NCBI GenBank assembly: GCA_039621445.1
Contig: CP154956.1
Coordinates: forward strand, 58,163,155-58,227,154
Reading direction: 5' to 3'
Length of the DNA: 64,000 nucleotides
From: Euglena gracilis
Lineage: Eukaryota > Euglenida > Euglenophyceae > Euglenales
The notes under the pieces were generated by a model, which saw only the letters and a list, made by a program, of their open reading frames with translations, searched no databases and had not been told where the DNA came from. Shown here one piece after another: positions 10,323 through 21,700 of the stretch. The stretch's first letter is position 1. Every line of letters starts with the position of its first letter. The translations under genes were made by a program, and so were the position numbers.

Positions 10323-12475
10323 TAAAGGGATTTTGGATTTGGATTTGTTGTGCCCCGCGTTGTTGCGCAGTGCCTCCAGCCGTGGGCGTACACAAGCACC
10401 ACTCAGGAGGGCACCCCCGGAGCCCGGGCATTGCAATTTGATTTGGGAGTTTGGGATTTGGTTGGGGGTTCGCCTGTGGGGGTGTGTGGGGTTTGGTGTC
10501 CAGGGGGCAAATAGAGTGAGGCCGGGATGGTATGATGGGGGGGATGAGGGCGTGCAAGCTGGGGGGCAGAGGCTGGGGGAATGAGTGGGAATGGGGGGCA
10601 CAAATCGGAATGATGTGATGTTCCCACCGGACCGGGGCCCTCCTCCCGAGGGTCGGTCAGGGTAGAGGGTGGGGAACGCAGAAATGATGCAGAAAAAAAA
10701 ATAGACCAAGCTGGGTGCACCCTGGTCGCCGTACCCCCGGGGTGATATGGGGTCCACTCCTCTCCTTCGCCACGGAGAGGCTGTGCTCCGTCACGGAGGG
10801 GGGGGGTTGACCCCCCCTACCTCGAACCTGAGGGGGGGCCGAAAATTCTTCTTTCATGGACGGGCAAAGGGCCGGAAATCGGCGTTTGATTGCGTTTATC
10901 CCAAATTTCGAACAACAGGACCAACACGGGGTGGTTGTGGTAATCTACAATTCGGTGGGTGGGAGGCCATGGGTTGGTTAGGATGTTCCAGAAGTTGGGG
11001 GCGGAACACTGGGGTGGGAGGTCAGGCAGTCGGCGTGTAGAACACCCCGGGGAGGGGTTGAAATTGTATGGAAGTTTGGCGGGTGGAAGTTCAGCGGGTT
11101 GGACACCGCCAGGCGGTTGGGGTTATTCCGAGGTTCGGTGGTTACAACACCACGGGGTGGTTGAGGGAGGCCTGGTAAAGCAGGGGGTTGGATGTCACAG
11201 GGTGTTCGAGGTGGTCCGGAAGCTCTGAGGGCACAGGGTGATTAGGGTTATGTGGAAGCTCGGTAGGTGGGTTTACGCGGGAGTTGGAAGGGTAGCACAC
11301 CATGGTGGGCCATCAGGCTGAGTAACTGAGAAAGTTGATGGGTCACCCGGAAATTTATGGGGTAAAGCACCACATTGATTGTGATGTCCGGAAAGATGGT
11401 GGGTAGGATGGGATGGTCCGGCAGCTGATTTTGAACACCACGTGAGGTGGTTGGTGTGCAGTACACCATGGTTGTGGGGTTATCCAGGAGTTTGGTAATG
11501 GGGTGGGAGAGACACCAGGGGAGAGTTCTGGTTATGCAGAAGTTTATGGTGCATTGAGTTTCCAGAGGTGAGATGTGTGGAAGGCCACGGGGGGGGGGGG
11601 GGCCCAGGTTTCAGCGGGTCGAACACCATGGGTTGGTCGGGATTATCGGAATTTCGACAGGTTAGACTCCACAGGGTGGCTGGGTTTGTACCGAAGTTCG
11701 GTGGGTGGTGAAAAACTACAGAGGGGTTGAGGCAAGCCTGAAATGCAGCGGGTTAAAAATCACGGGGTATTCGGAGTGGTCCGGAAGCTCGGTGGGTCAG
11801 ACACCATCTGGGCAAGGGGGTTATCCGTAGTTCAGAGTTCTGCACCAAGGGGCTATCAAGTTTATTCGGAAATCGGAAAGAACACCGTGGGGGTTGGGTT
11901 ATCGGAAGGATCGGTTGGTTGTGGTTATCCGGAGCGTTTGGGGGGTCCGGGCAGTCGGCGTGAAGAACAGTACGGGGGGGGGGGGGTTGGGCTGTTCAGA
12001 AGTTCGGCGCGTAGCACACCTTGGGTTGATTGGAAGTTCGGCGGGTTGGACGCACTGGGGTGGTTGGGGGTGAAACGAAAGTCGGTGAGTAAGACACCAT
12101 TGGGGGGGGGGGGTCCACAAGTTGGGTGGGTTGAACACCACAGGGTGGTTTTGTGGGTAAAACAACATAGATGGGGTATGTGGTGTAGTTCAGATTTGAT
12201 GGGTCGGAAACCATGGATGAGGGTGTCCAGAGGTTCGTGGGAGAGACACCATGGATTTTTGCATTATAAATATATCATGGTGGGCAGGGCGGAATACATT
12301 GGGTGCCCGGAAGTTCGAGGTTGAACACTGTGGGGTGGAGGGAATTTCGTGGGTGAGATACACAAGGTGGTTGGGGTTATCCGGAAGCTCGGTGGGTCAG
12401 GTAACGCGGGTTGATTTGGGTAGTCTGCGAGTCCTGAAAAGGGGAAAGAATGGGGTGGTTGTGTTATAAATGGAA
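10323..12475 (+). repeat. GT-rich degenerate minisatellite
   Basis: Strongly strand-asymmetric G- and T-rich DNA. From about 10,930 a loose 40-45-bp motif recurs many times: variants of GGAAGTTCGGTGGGT, a gap, ACACCA-GGGGTGGTTG, then GGTTATCCGG. The copies are highly diverged. ORFs such as 11,743-12,324 only follow the repeat. No gene is seen in this 2.1 kb. Confidence 0.75.
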
Positions 12476-12479
12476 CAAG

Positions 12480-14695
12480 ATGGGTGAGGGTTGAAAATTT
12501 CGCGAGGCAGCAGAAGAAACTATGCATTGGATGGTGCATGCAAAAAAAAAATATGCTTGCATGCTGATGTCAGGCTGTGAAAAAAAATCGGCACAAATAC
12601 AACAAACCACGGAGAGAGCTGTGTCTCACCATGGTCTGGAGGGGGCATGGGGCTGGGGAGGTGAACTGCACATGGTGGTGCATGTAAGAATGGATGAGAG
12701 ACTGGTGTCATAAAAAATGGGAAGGCTGGGAATGCAAGAGGCGCTAATGAAAAACTGTTTTCTCCTGGGTGCTCCTTTTTCCTTTCCATGATATTTGGGA
12801 ATGTCAATCTTACTAACTCAAGTGGGTTTCTACCACAATGGGGTTTCATTTAGAAATTGGGGGTTCGCAGTGCAGACTATTTGGGCCCCAAAGGTTTTTT
12901 AGTGTGTACTGACTTAGATGAGCTGCAAGAGAAATTTGTGGATGATAATAAAGGAAGGGGTTAAAGCGGCGGATGCAGGTAAGTGGTTGCACTTAAGCAG
13001 GCTTGAGCCACGTTCAGACAAAGCGGAGGGAAGAAGAGGTTCTCAAATTCTTAAAGGTTAGGGTGTTCCTGGTGTGTGGGGTGGTTACGGTGGATAGTGG
13101 GTGGAGGCAGAGCCGGGGCAGGGTTCCCGGGTGGAGGCCGGATGGGGGGTGGCGGCGGGGGGGGGGAGTCGGCGTCCACCATTCTCGGCGGAGAGCTGGT
13201 GGGTAAGCTGGGGGGGGGGGGCAGGGGCTGGCAGAAACACAGTGCCAGGCCCATAATGACCGGTCCAGGGTTAAAAATCCAAGAGGCAGCAAAAGAAATC
13301 ATAAAATGGTTGGTGCACACAAAATGTGTTTGCATGCTGACGTAAGGCAGTGAGATACATCAGCACAAATTCAACAAACCGCGGAGAGAGCTGTGTCTCA
13401 CCGCGGTCTGGAGGAGGGCGTGCACTGCTGCCACATTTGAATGCATGGGAGAAAGAAATTGGGCCTGGTGTCATGAAAACGGGGAGGGGGCTGGGGCTGG
13501 GGGTGCGGGGAGCACCAATGTGAATTTATTTCTCCCGGGTGTTTCCCAGCCTTTCTTTATGTACTGAAACTTAGAAATGTGATTCTCTCGTGTTTTATGT
13601 GAATTTCTACCACGATGAGCGTTATTTTGGAAATTTGGGGGGTTCACAGCGAATAGTATTAGGGCTGCTCCACGGGTATGTCAGTGTGTACTGACTGAAA
13701 TGAGCTGCAAGAGAAATTTGCAGGTGAGAATTAATGGAGGGGTAAAGCGGCGGTTGCAAATAAGTGGTTGCACTTCAGCAGCTTGAACAAAATTTAGACA
13801 AAGCGGGGGGAAGAGGTCCGCAAAATCTTGAAGACTAGGGTGTGGTGGGGGTGGGGTGGGTGTGGTGGGTAGTGGAGGCACAGCTGGGGCAGGGTTCCGG
13901 ACAGAGGGTGCCGGCGGGGGGAGGGGGGGGACAGACAGGAGGCTTCAGTGCAACAAAGGGTGGGGAGTCTGCGCCCACCATTCTCGACTGGGTGAGCTGG
14001 GGGGGGGGGGGTGGCGGAGAGAGTTGGCAGAAACACGGCGCCAGGCCCACTGGAGGATAATGACTGGTCCAAGAAGGGGGGGGGGTTCAAAAATAGGAGA
14101 GGCAAAAAAGAAACCATCAATTTGCAGGTGAGCGTAAAATATGTCTGCATCTGATGTCAGGCAGTGAGATACATCAGCACAAATTCAACAAACCGCGGAG
14201 AGAGCTGTGTCTCACTGCGGTCTGGATGAGGATGGGGCATGCACTGCTGCCACATTTGAATGCATGGGAGAAAGAAATTGGGCCTGGTGTCATGAAAAAC
14301 GGGGAGGGGGCTGGGGCTGGGGGTGCGGGGAGCACCAATGTGAATTTATTTCTCCCGGGTGTTTCCCAGCCTTTCTTCGTCCTGAAATTTAGAAATGTGA
14401 TTCTCTTATGTTTTATGAAAAATTTCTACCACAATGAGTGTTATTTTGGAAATTTGGGGGGTTCACAGCGAAGAGTATTTGGGCTGCTCCACGGGTATGT
14501 CAGTGTGTACTGACTGAAATGAGCTGCAAGAGAAATTTGCGGGTGAGAATTAATGGAGGGGTAAAGCGGCGGTTGCAAATAAATGGTTGCACTTCAGCAG
14601 CTTGAACAAAATTTAGACAACGCGGAGGGAAGAGGTCCGCAAAATCTTGAAGACTAGGGTGTGGTGGGGGTGGGGTGGGTGGGGTGGGTAGTGGT
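12480..14695 (+). repeat. ~0.8-kb tandem repeat, nearly three units
   Basis: GAGCTGCAAGAGAAATTT recurs at about 12,920, 13,703 and 14,522, giving periods of ~783 and ~819 bp. Shared blocks include a GAGAGAGCTGTGTCTCACC segment, a TTGAATGCATGGGAGAAAG segment and a G-run region. The third unit breaks off near 14,695 and its end reappears at about 17,095-17,215, on the far side of the LINE-like insertion. Confidence 0.9.
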
Positions 14696-17095
14696 GGGGT
14701 TCGGTTTTCGCGGTGAACTTCACCGCCGGACGCTATGCGGGTTCCTCAGGGACCGGAGTCCCTGGGAATTGCCCACGCCCGCTCAACCCGCCCTCAGGTG
14801 GGCGGGCCCTCCGCAGCTCTGCCGTGTTCCGCCGGCCGGCGCACGCGTGGCTGGAGCCAGACCTGCAAAGATGCCTGCCGCTTTCGAGGATGCTCCTCCT
14901 GCTCCCGCAGGGGGGGGAGGGGCTGCCGAGTGGGGGTACCTGGGAAGCCATGCAAGGAGGGCAGGCAGACAGGCATGGGGACGGAGTCCCCGTCCTCCGG
15001 GGGTGAGGGTGCTGGCGGGCTCCCCAGGGGGGCCAACGCCAAGGCTGCTGGTGAGCCTCCTGTTGGCGGCTGGTTTCTGAGCCGCTTGGCGGGCGCTGCA
15101 CCCGTCCGCCGCTGGCTTGGGGTACCTAGAGTGGCGGGCGGGGGAGCGGGAAGGCGTGCTGGGGGGAGGGCCGAGGCCGAGGCCGAGTCCGCCTGTGGGC
15201 GCCCGGCCGCTGGTCCAGTCCTCCGCCGCTTGGCTAGCGGTGGGCCAGGGGTGGCGGCTGGACCGGGGCAGAGGGAGACGACGAAATGCCTGCGACATTG
15301 GGGACAGAGGAAGCCACGGCGGCGATGCTGCCAGAGCTGGCCGCGGCCAAAGAGAGGAGGAAAGCGTTCCACCTCTCGGTGAATGCCCGTTACCACGGGG
15401 CGCGGACCCCCTCCGGCGGTGGGGCCAGCCGCACCGACCAGCGGCGGGGTCGAGACGGCGGGAGGCCCGGCGCCAGAGGGGACGCCATCTCTTTGGACAT
15501 CAGCCACGCGCAGAGTTTCCTCGTCGCCGGCGACGGCGGCCTGCAAGCGCTTGGTGAATCCGGCGATGTTGTCCCGCACAGCCCTGGGGAATGGGCAGGC
15601 ATGCTCAACTTCCCACAACAGCAGGAGGGCCATGGCGGACTCCCCCTCTTCGGGAGGGGCTGGCCACAGGAACCGGTGTTCCCGGATCCACCGCCCGAGG
15701 CCTGCATTAGCCTCGGCCATCTGTGTGCGGAGGACAGGGGAGTATGAGGGCCCCTGTAGGGACCGCTGCCAGGTCCCCAAGTCCAGAGAGACCCTGGGGA
15801 CCCTATTGTATAGGAGCCTGTTGGACTTGGATACACACAGGAGAGGGGGACAGGGCCACCGACGGGCCAGCCTCGATGAGCTGGCGGAGGGCGCGGCCCA
15901 GTGCCACAGTCCGCTGGGTGAGGCCGGCCCCTGGGGTGGAGGTGAGCGGCTGCCCGGTGGCCCGCTCAAACACGGCCAGCAGGAGGGCAGCTGTGGAGCC
16001 GCAGGATGGAGGACCGTTGTCTCCTGTTGGAGTACGGAGACCAGCTGTTCTCGCAAGCCGGCGGAGCGTTGCGGACCGCACGCCGGCAACGAGGAAGGCG
16101 GTGTGGGTGGAGGTGGAGACGGCAGCGGTGGAGCCTGGCGGCGTTCCACCTCTAGGCGGCGGAGGTCAGCCACCGTGGGTTGGCGTTCCGGTGGCCTTGC
16201 CTCCGCTGCCCTGAACGCCAGGGGGCTGGGGAGGACGAGTCCGGGGAGAGAGTGGAGGGGGGTGGCTCTTGGAGGGTGCCCCGGCGCCGCATCCACTCCG
16301 CGAGGCGCTCCGCCAGCAGGCGGTGCAAGGCCGGGAGGAAGCGCCCAGCGTCCGCTGGTTGCAGCGGGGAGTGCGACAGGCAATCGGAGGGAATCAGGGC
16401 GGCCGCCAGCAGAAGGAGGTGGGAAGTGATCCAGACCTCCGGTGGCGGTGGGATGGAGCAGCGCACCTTGGAGCCCGCCGAGGCCCACAGCTCCAGAAAG
16501 GAGGGGATCACGTCGGAGGAGCCGATGGATGAGCACCCGGAGAGGATATGCTCCTCATCCTCCACCGGAGCGCCACAGCCCAGGCAGGCGGGGGAAGAAG
16601 GGCCCATGCCGTGGCGAAACAGGCGGTCCTGCGTGGCCAGGCAGCCCCCTCGGACCCGGGCGACCCATTTGATGGTGGCTGGGGGCACCAGGTGGGCGAA
16701 ACCGTCGACACCGGCAATGGCCCGGTGGAAAACACCGGTGGATGCTGCCCAATTTATATCAATGGCCACGGGGAAGAGGGGGGATAGTCTGCACTGGCGG
16801 GCACCGGTGTGCCACGCCCGCCGGGAGCGGAGCCACCATGCCGAGGGGAAGGAGGAGGACACCTGCAGGACGACGGAGCCCGACGAGTCGAGGAGCTCCA
16901 CCGCATCCCCGAACTGGGCTGCCGGCGGCCCCCAAAACTCGGATGCCTCTCCGCGGGCAGCCTTCTTGGCCCACCCGTCGACAATGTCGTTGCGGGGGGC
17001 AGCCACACTGCAGGCCATCCTCGTCGTGCGCCCGCACCTTCTCCAGGATGGGGGGCAGGTAGCAGTCCCGCGTCGATGCGATGACCTATCGTACC
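14696..17095 (-). mobile_element. 5'-truncated LINE-like retrotransposon inserted in the 0.8-kb tandem unit
   Basis: This GC-rich 2.4-kb block splits a tandem unit whose two halves lie on either side. Read on the minus strand it starts inside an RNase H domain and continues through a reverse-transcriptase zinc-binding domain, so the reverse transcriptase and any ORF1 are missing. That pattern is typical of 5' truncation during target-primed reverse transcription. No clear target-site duplication or poly(A) tail was identified, because the surrounding text is G-rich and diverged. Confidence 0.65.
14794..16150 (-). pseudogene. Unassigned coding-like sequence downstream of the LINE zinc domain
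   Basis: Past the stop at 16,152, two minus-strand frames look protein-like in turn. About 15,803-16,081 reads ARTAGLRTPTGDNGPPSCGS and a helical segment. About 15,480-15,780 in another frame reads LGRWIREHRFLWPAPPEEGE followed by helical sequence, and further on comes a CPQC pair. This could be a second, frame-disrupted domain of the LINE or an unrelated captured gene. No family was recognised, and the proline-rich remainder to 14,794 looks non-coding. Confidence 0.3.
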
Positions 17096-17147
17096 AGGGA
17101 GGTCGGATGGGGGGTGGCGGCGGGGGGGGGGGGGTGTCGGCGTCCAC
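16152..17147 (-). pseudogene. LINE ORF2 C-terminal fragment (RNase H end plus zinc-binding domain)
   Basis: The frame carries NDIVDGWAKKAARG, matching the end of a LINE-type RNase H domain. It then has IKWVARVRGGCLATQDRLFRHG, typical of the segment before the zinc site, and CLGCGAPVEDEEHILSGC, a CX2CX7HX4C zf-RVT motif near 16,535-16,590. A C-terminal LHRLLAERLAEWMRRR helix follows. Residues before about the twentieth codon are from the flanking satellite and are not part of the protein. There is no reverse transcriptase upstream, so the copy is dead. The stop at 16,152 may be natural or the result of a shift. Confidence 0.7.
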
Positions 17148-17215
17148 CAGTCTCGGCGGAGAGCTGGTGGGTGAGCTAGGGGGGGGGGGGCAGGGGCTGG
17201 CAGAAAGGGATAAGA
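17095..17215 (+). repeat. Resumed end of the ~0.8-kb tandem unit
   Basis: GGATGGGGGGTGGCGG and CGGCGGAGAGCTGGTGGGT match the first tandem unit at about 13,138-13,205. This is the continuation of the unit broken at 14,695. Confidence 0.85.
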
Positions 17216-17525
17216 GCTCAGCGACCCCCCCCTAGGAGCCATTTTCGAGGGGGGGGGGTACATTATGGGGGGGGTACATTATGGGGGGGGGGGCCCTCAG
17301 AGGGGGGGGGACAGAGATTTTTTAGCCCATTTTCTTGTGTCCGCCGATTGCGGCCGGAAATATAAGATCCGCCGAATTTTCACCGACCCGAAAAAATCTT
17401 CCGGCCGCCTTCGGCGGCCAGTTTTTGGTCAAAATTTTTCGGGGGGTCGGAGGGGGGGGGGTACATTATGGGGGGGGGGGTACAATATGGGGGGGGGGCA
17501 TGGTAAACAAACGAACGATTAATCC
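17211..17525 (+). repeat. G-run block with GTACATTATGGGG motifs
   Basis: GATAAGAGCTCAGCGACC opens the block (also at 39,130). GGTACATTATGGGG or GGTACAATATGGGG recurs at 17,258, 17,272, 17,460 and 17,478. Reverse-complement forms occur at 27,775-27,870 and a forward form at 28,978. CGAACGATTAATC lies at the end. No gene. Confidence 0.7.
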
Positions 17526-17564
17526 ACTTGCACTACATTGTCTGTGACGGGGGGTTGCTATATC

Positions 17565-17870
17565 CTGGTGGGGGGGGGTAGTGGGCTTCGACCATGGTCG
17601 GGGTCGCTCTCGGTCGCTCTCGGTCGGGGGGGGGGTAGTGGGGGTGGACCGAGGTTTGGCTGAACTCGGTCGTGGGGGTCGACCGAGGGCGACCATGGTC
17701 GCCCCCCCCTCCATAACCGCAACCCCCCCTTCCAAGGGATGGTCGACCCTCCCCCCACCCCAAAACCGCGACCCCCCCTTCCGAGGGGCGACCATGGTCG
17801 ACCCCCCCCCACCCCATAACCGCGACCCCCCCTTCCAAGGGGCGACCATGGTCGGCTCATTGCGGGAAAT
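17565..17870 (-). repeat. ~53-bp minisatellite, diverged copy
   Basis: Reverse-orientation copies of the GCGACC/CCATGG unit with GGTCGCTCTCGGTCG variants, followed at 17,885-17,940 by CTAGCGAC palindromes. Confidence 0.8.
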
Positions 17871-17974
17871 TGGTGATGGATTTTTTGGTGGTCGCTAGCG
17901 ACTAGTCGCTAGCGACTGTTGGTGATGGCCTAGCGACCATTGGTGGTCGGGCCCGACCACCAATTTTAAGTCCA

Positions 17975-18790
17975 CCCTGGTTTCACAAGTTTCACAGAAC
18001 TGGCGCAAAAAGAAGATAAAACCCAATTTTTTTTGCAGATGGACCCCCGAATGGGGGTTTCTGAAGGCATTTGGGTGGGTTTCGAGTCATTTTCCTTCAT
18101 ATTTGAATGAATTTTTTTTGGAGGGGGGGGGCTTAAAAAACTTTTTTAGAGGGGGGGGGGTGGACTTAAAATTGGCTAGTCGCTAGCGACCAGCCTTATC
18201 ACCAATGGTCGCTAGCGACTAGTCGCTAGAAAATGGTAGCTAGCAACCATGGTCGCTAGCGACCACCAAAAAGTCCATCACCAATTTCTTGCTCGGGGCC
18301 ACCATGGTCGACCCCCCCACTCCATAACCGCGACCCCCCCTTCCGAGGGGGCGACCATGGTCGACCCCCCCACCCCATAACCGCAACCCCCCCTTCCAAG
18401 GGGCGACCATGGTCGACCCCCCCACCCCATAACCGCGACCCCCCCTTCCAAGGGGCAACCATGGTCGACCCCCCCACCCCATAACCGCGACCTCCCCTTC
18501 CGAGGGGGCGACCATGGTTGACCCCCCCACCCCATAACCGCGACCCCTCCCTTCCGAGGGGGCGACCATGGTCGACCCCCCCCCCCAATCCATAACCGCG
18601 CCCCCCCCTTTCCAAGGGGCGACCGTGGATTAGAGGGTAGGGGGGGACGGACACAAAAACGGTTTGGTAAACCAAGGGATTTTGTTATTTTGGGGCCCTC
18701 GAACAGTTGAGCAACAAAAAGGGATTTGCCCCCCAAAACGGTTTGGTAACACAAGGGATTTTGTTAATTTGGGGCCCTCAAACAGTTGAG
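17975..18790 (-). repeat. Right copy of the ~0.8-kb inverted duplication
   Basis: Reverse complement of 1,876-2,765: unique tail (TTTCACAGAACTGGCGCAAA), palindrome cluster, ~53-bp array at 18,300-18,620, then 79-bp units that run on into the large satellite. Confidence 0.85.
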
Positions 18791-21700
18791 CAACAAAAAG
18801 GGATTTGCCCCCCAAACCGGTTTGGTAACACAAGGTATTTTGTTAATTTGGGGCCCTCGAACAGTTGAGCAACAAAAAGGGATTTGCCCCCCAAAACGGT
18901 TTGGTAACACAAGGTATTTTGTTATTTTGGAGCCCTCGAACAGTTGAGCAACAAAAAGGGATTTGCCCCCCAAAACGGTTTGGTAACACAAGGTATTTTG
19001 TTATTTTGGGGCCTTCGAACAGTTGAGCAACAAAAAGGGATTTGCCCCCCAAAACGGTTTGGTAGCACAAGGGATTTTGTTAATTTGGGGCCCCTCGAAC
19101 ATTTGAGCAACAAAAAGGGATTTGCCCCCCAAACCGGTTTGGTAACACAAGGTATTTTGTTAATTTGGAGCCCTCGAACAGTTGAGCAACAAAAAGGGAT
19201 TTGCCCCCCAAAACGGTTTGGTAACACAAGGGATTTTGTTATTTTGGAGCCCTCGAACAGTTGAGCAACAAAAAGGGATTTGCCCCCCAAAACGGTTTGG
19301 TAACACAAGGTATTTTGCTATTTTGGGGCCTTCGAACAGTTGAGCAACAAAAAGGGATTTGCCCCCCAAAACGGTTTGGTAGCACAAGGGATTTTGTTAA
19401 TTTGGGGCCCTCGAACATTTGAGCAACAAAAAGGGATTTGCCCCCCAAACCGGTTTGGTAACACAAGGGATTTTGTTATTTTGGGGCCCTCGAATGGTTG
19501 AGCAACAAAAAGGTATTTGCCCCCCAAAACGGTTTGGTAACACAAGGGATTTTGTTATTTTGGCGCTCGAACACCCCCCCCCATATTGTCCCCCCCCCAC
19601 CCCATATTGTCCCTCGGCCCCGGCCGACGGGGGGTTTTTTTGGCTCGGCCAATGAAATTTGTTTGGTACCCCCACATTGTCCCCCCCCCCCATGTTGTCC
19701 GGTCAGGCCTCCCGGGGGGAGGTCGGTGGGACAAAGGGGGGGGGGGTGGCAGTTGAGCAACAAAAAGGGATTTGCCCCCCAAAACGGGTTGGTAACATGA
19801 GGGATTTTGTTATTTTGGGGCCCTCGAACAGTTGAGCAACAAAAAGGGATTTGCCCCCCAAAACGGTTTGGTAACACAAGGGATTTTGTTATTTTGGGGC
19901 CCTCGAATGGTTGAGCAACAAAAAGGGATTTGCCCCCCAAACCGGTTTGGTAACACAAGGGATTTTGTTATTTTGGGGCCCTCGAATGGTTGAGCAACAA
20001 AAAGGGATTTGCTCCCCAAAACGGTTTGGTAACACAAGGGATTCTGTTAATTTGGGGCCCTCGAACAGTTGAGCAACAAAAAGGGATTTGCCCCCCAAAC
20101 CGGTTTGGTAACACAAGGTATTTTGTTAATTTGGAGCCCTCGAACAGTTGAGCAACAAAAAGGGATTTGCCCCCCAAACCGGTTTGGTAACACAAGGGAT
20201 TTTGTTATTTTGGGGCCCTCGAATGGTTGAGCAACAAAAAGGTATTTGCCCCCCAAAACGGTTTGGTAACACAAGGGATTTTGTTATTTTGGCGCTCGAA
20301 CACCCCCCCCCCCATGTTGTCCCCCCCCCACCCCATATTGTCCCTCGGCCCCGGCCGACGGGGGTTTTTTTTTGGCTCGGCCAATGAAATTTGTTTGGTA
20401 CCCCCACATTGTCCCCCCCCCCATGTTGTCCGGTCAGGCCTCCCGGGGGGAGGTCGGTGGGACAAAGGGGGGGGGGGTGGCAGTTGAGCAACAAAAAGGG
20501 ATTTGCCCCCCAAAACGGTTTGGTAACATGAGGGATTTTGTTATTTTGGGGCCCTCGAACAGTTGAGCAACAAAAAGGGATTTGCCCCCCAAACCGGTTT
20601 GGTAACACAAGGGATTTTGTTATTTTGGGGCCCTCGAATGGTTGAGCAACAAAAAGGGATTTGCTCCCCAAAACGGTTTGGTAACACAAGGGATTCTGTT
20701 AATTTGGGGCCCTCGAACAGTTGAGCAACAAAAAGGGATTTGCCCCCCAAACCGGTTTGGTAACACAAGGCATTTTGTTATTTTGGGGCCCTCGAACAGT
20801 TGAGCAACAAAAAGGGGTTTGCCCCCCAAAACGGTTTGGTAGCACAAGGGATTTTGTTAATTTGGGGCCCTCGAACATTTGAGCAACAAAAAGGGATTTG
20901 CCCCCCAAACCGGTTTGGTAACACAAGGGATTTTGTTATTTTGGGGCCCTCGAATGGTTGAGCAACAAAAAGGTATTTGCCCCCCAAAACGGTTTGGTAA
21001 CACAAGGGATTTTGTTATTTTGGCGCTCGAACACCCCCCCCCATATTGTCCCCCCCCCCACCCCATATTGTCCCTCGGCCCCGGCCGACGGGGGGTTTTT
21101 TTGGCTCGGCCAATGAAATTTGTTTGGTACCCCCACATTGTCCCCCCCCCCCCATGTTGTCCGGTCAGGCCTCCCGGGGGGAGGTCGGTGGGACAAAGGG
21201 GGGGGGGGTGGCAGTTGAGCAACAAAAAGGGATTTGCCCCCCAAAACGGTTTGGTAACATGAGGGATTTTGTTATTTTGGGGCCCTCGAACAGTTGAGCA
21301 ACAAAAAGGGATTTGCCCCCCCAAAACGGTTTGGTAACACAAGGGATTTTGTTATTTTGGGGCCCTCGAATGGTTGAGCAACAAAAAGGGATTTGCCCCC
21401 CAAACCGGTTTGGTAACACAAGGGATTTTGTTATTTTGGGGCCCTCGAATGGTTGAGCAACAAAAAGGGATTTGCTCCCCAAAACGGTTTGGTAACACAA
21501 GGGATTCTGTTAATTTGGGGCCCTCGAACAGTTGAGCAACAAAAAGGGATTTGCCCCCCAAACCGGTTTGGTAACACAAGGTATTTTGTTAATTTGGAGC
21601 CCTCGAACAGTTGAGCAACAAAAAGGGATTTGCCCCCCAAACCGGTTTGGTAACACAAGGGATTTTGTTATTTTGGGGCCCTCGAATGGTTGAGCAACTA

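Noticed and set aside
15383-17235. Long plus-strand ORFs (348 and 351 codons) over the LINE block
   Set aside because: Antisense shadows of a GC-rich minus-strand coding sequence; no domain is recognisable.
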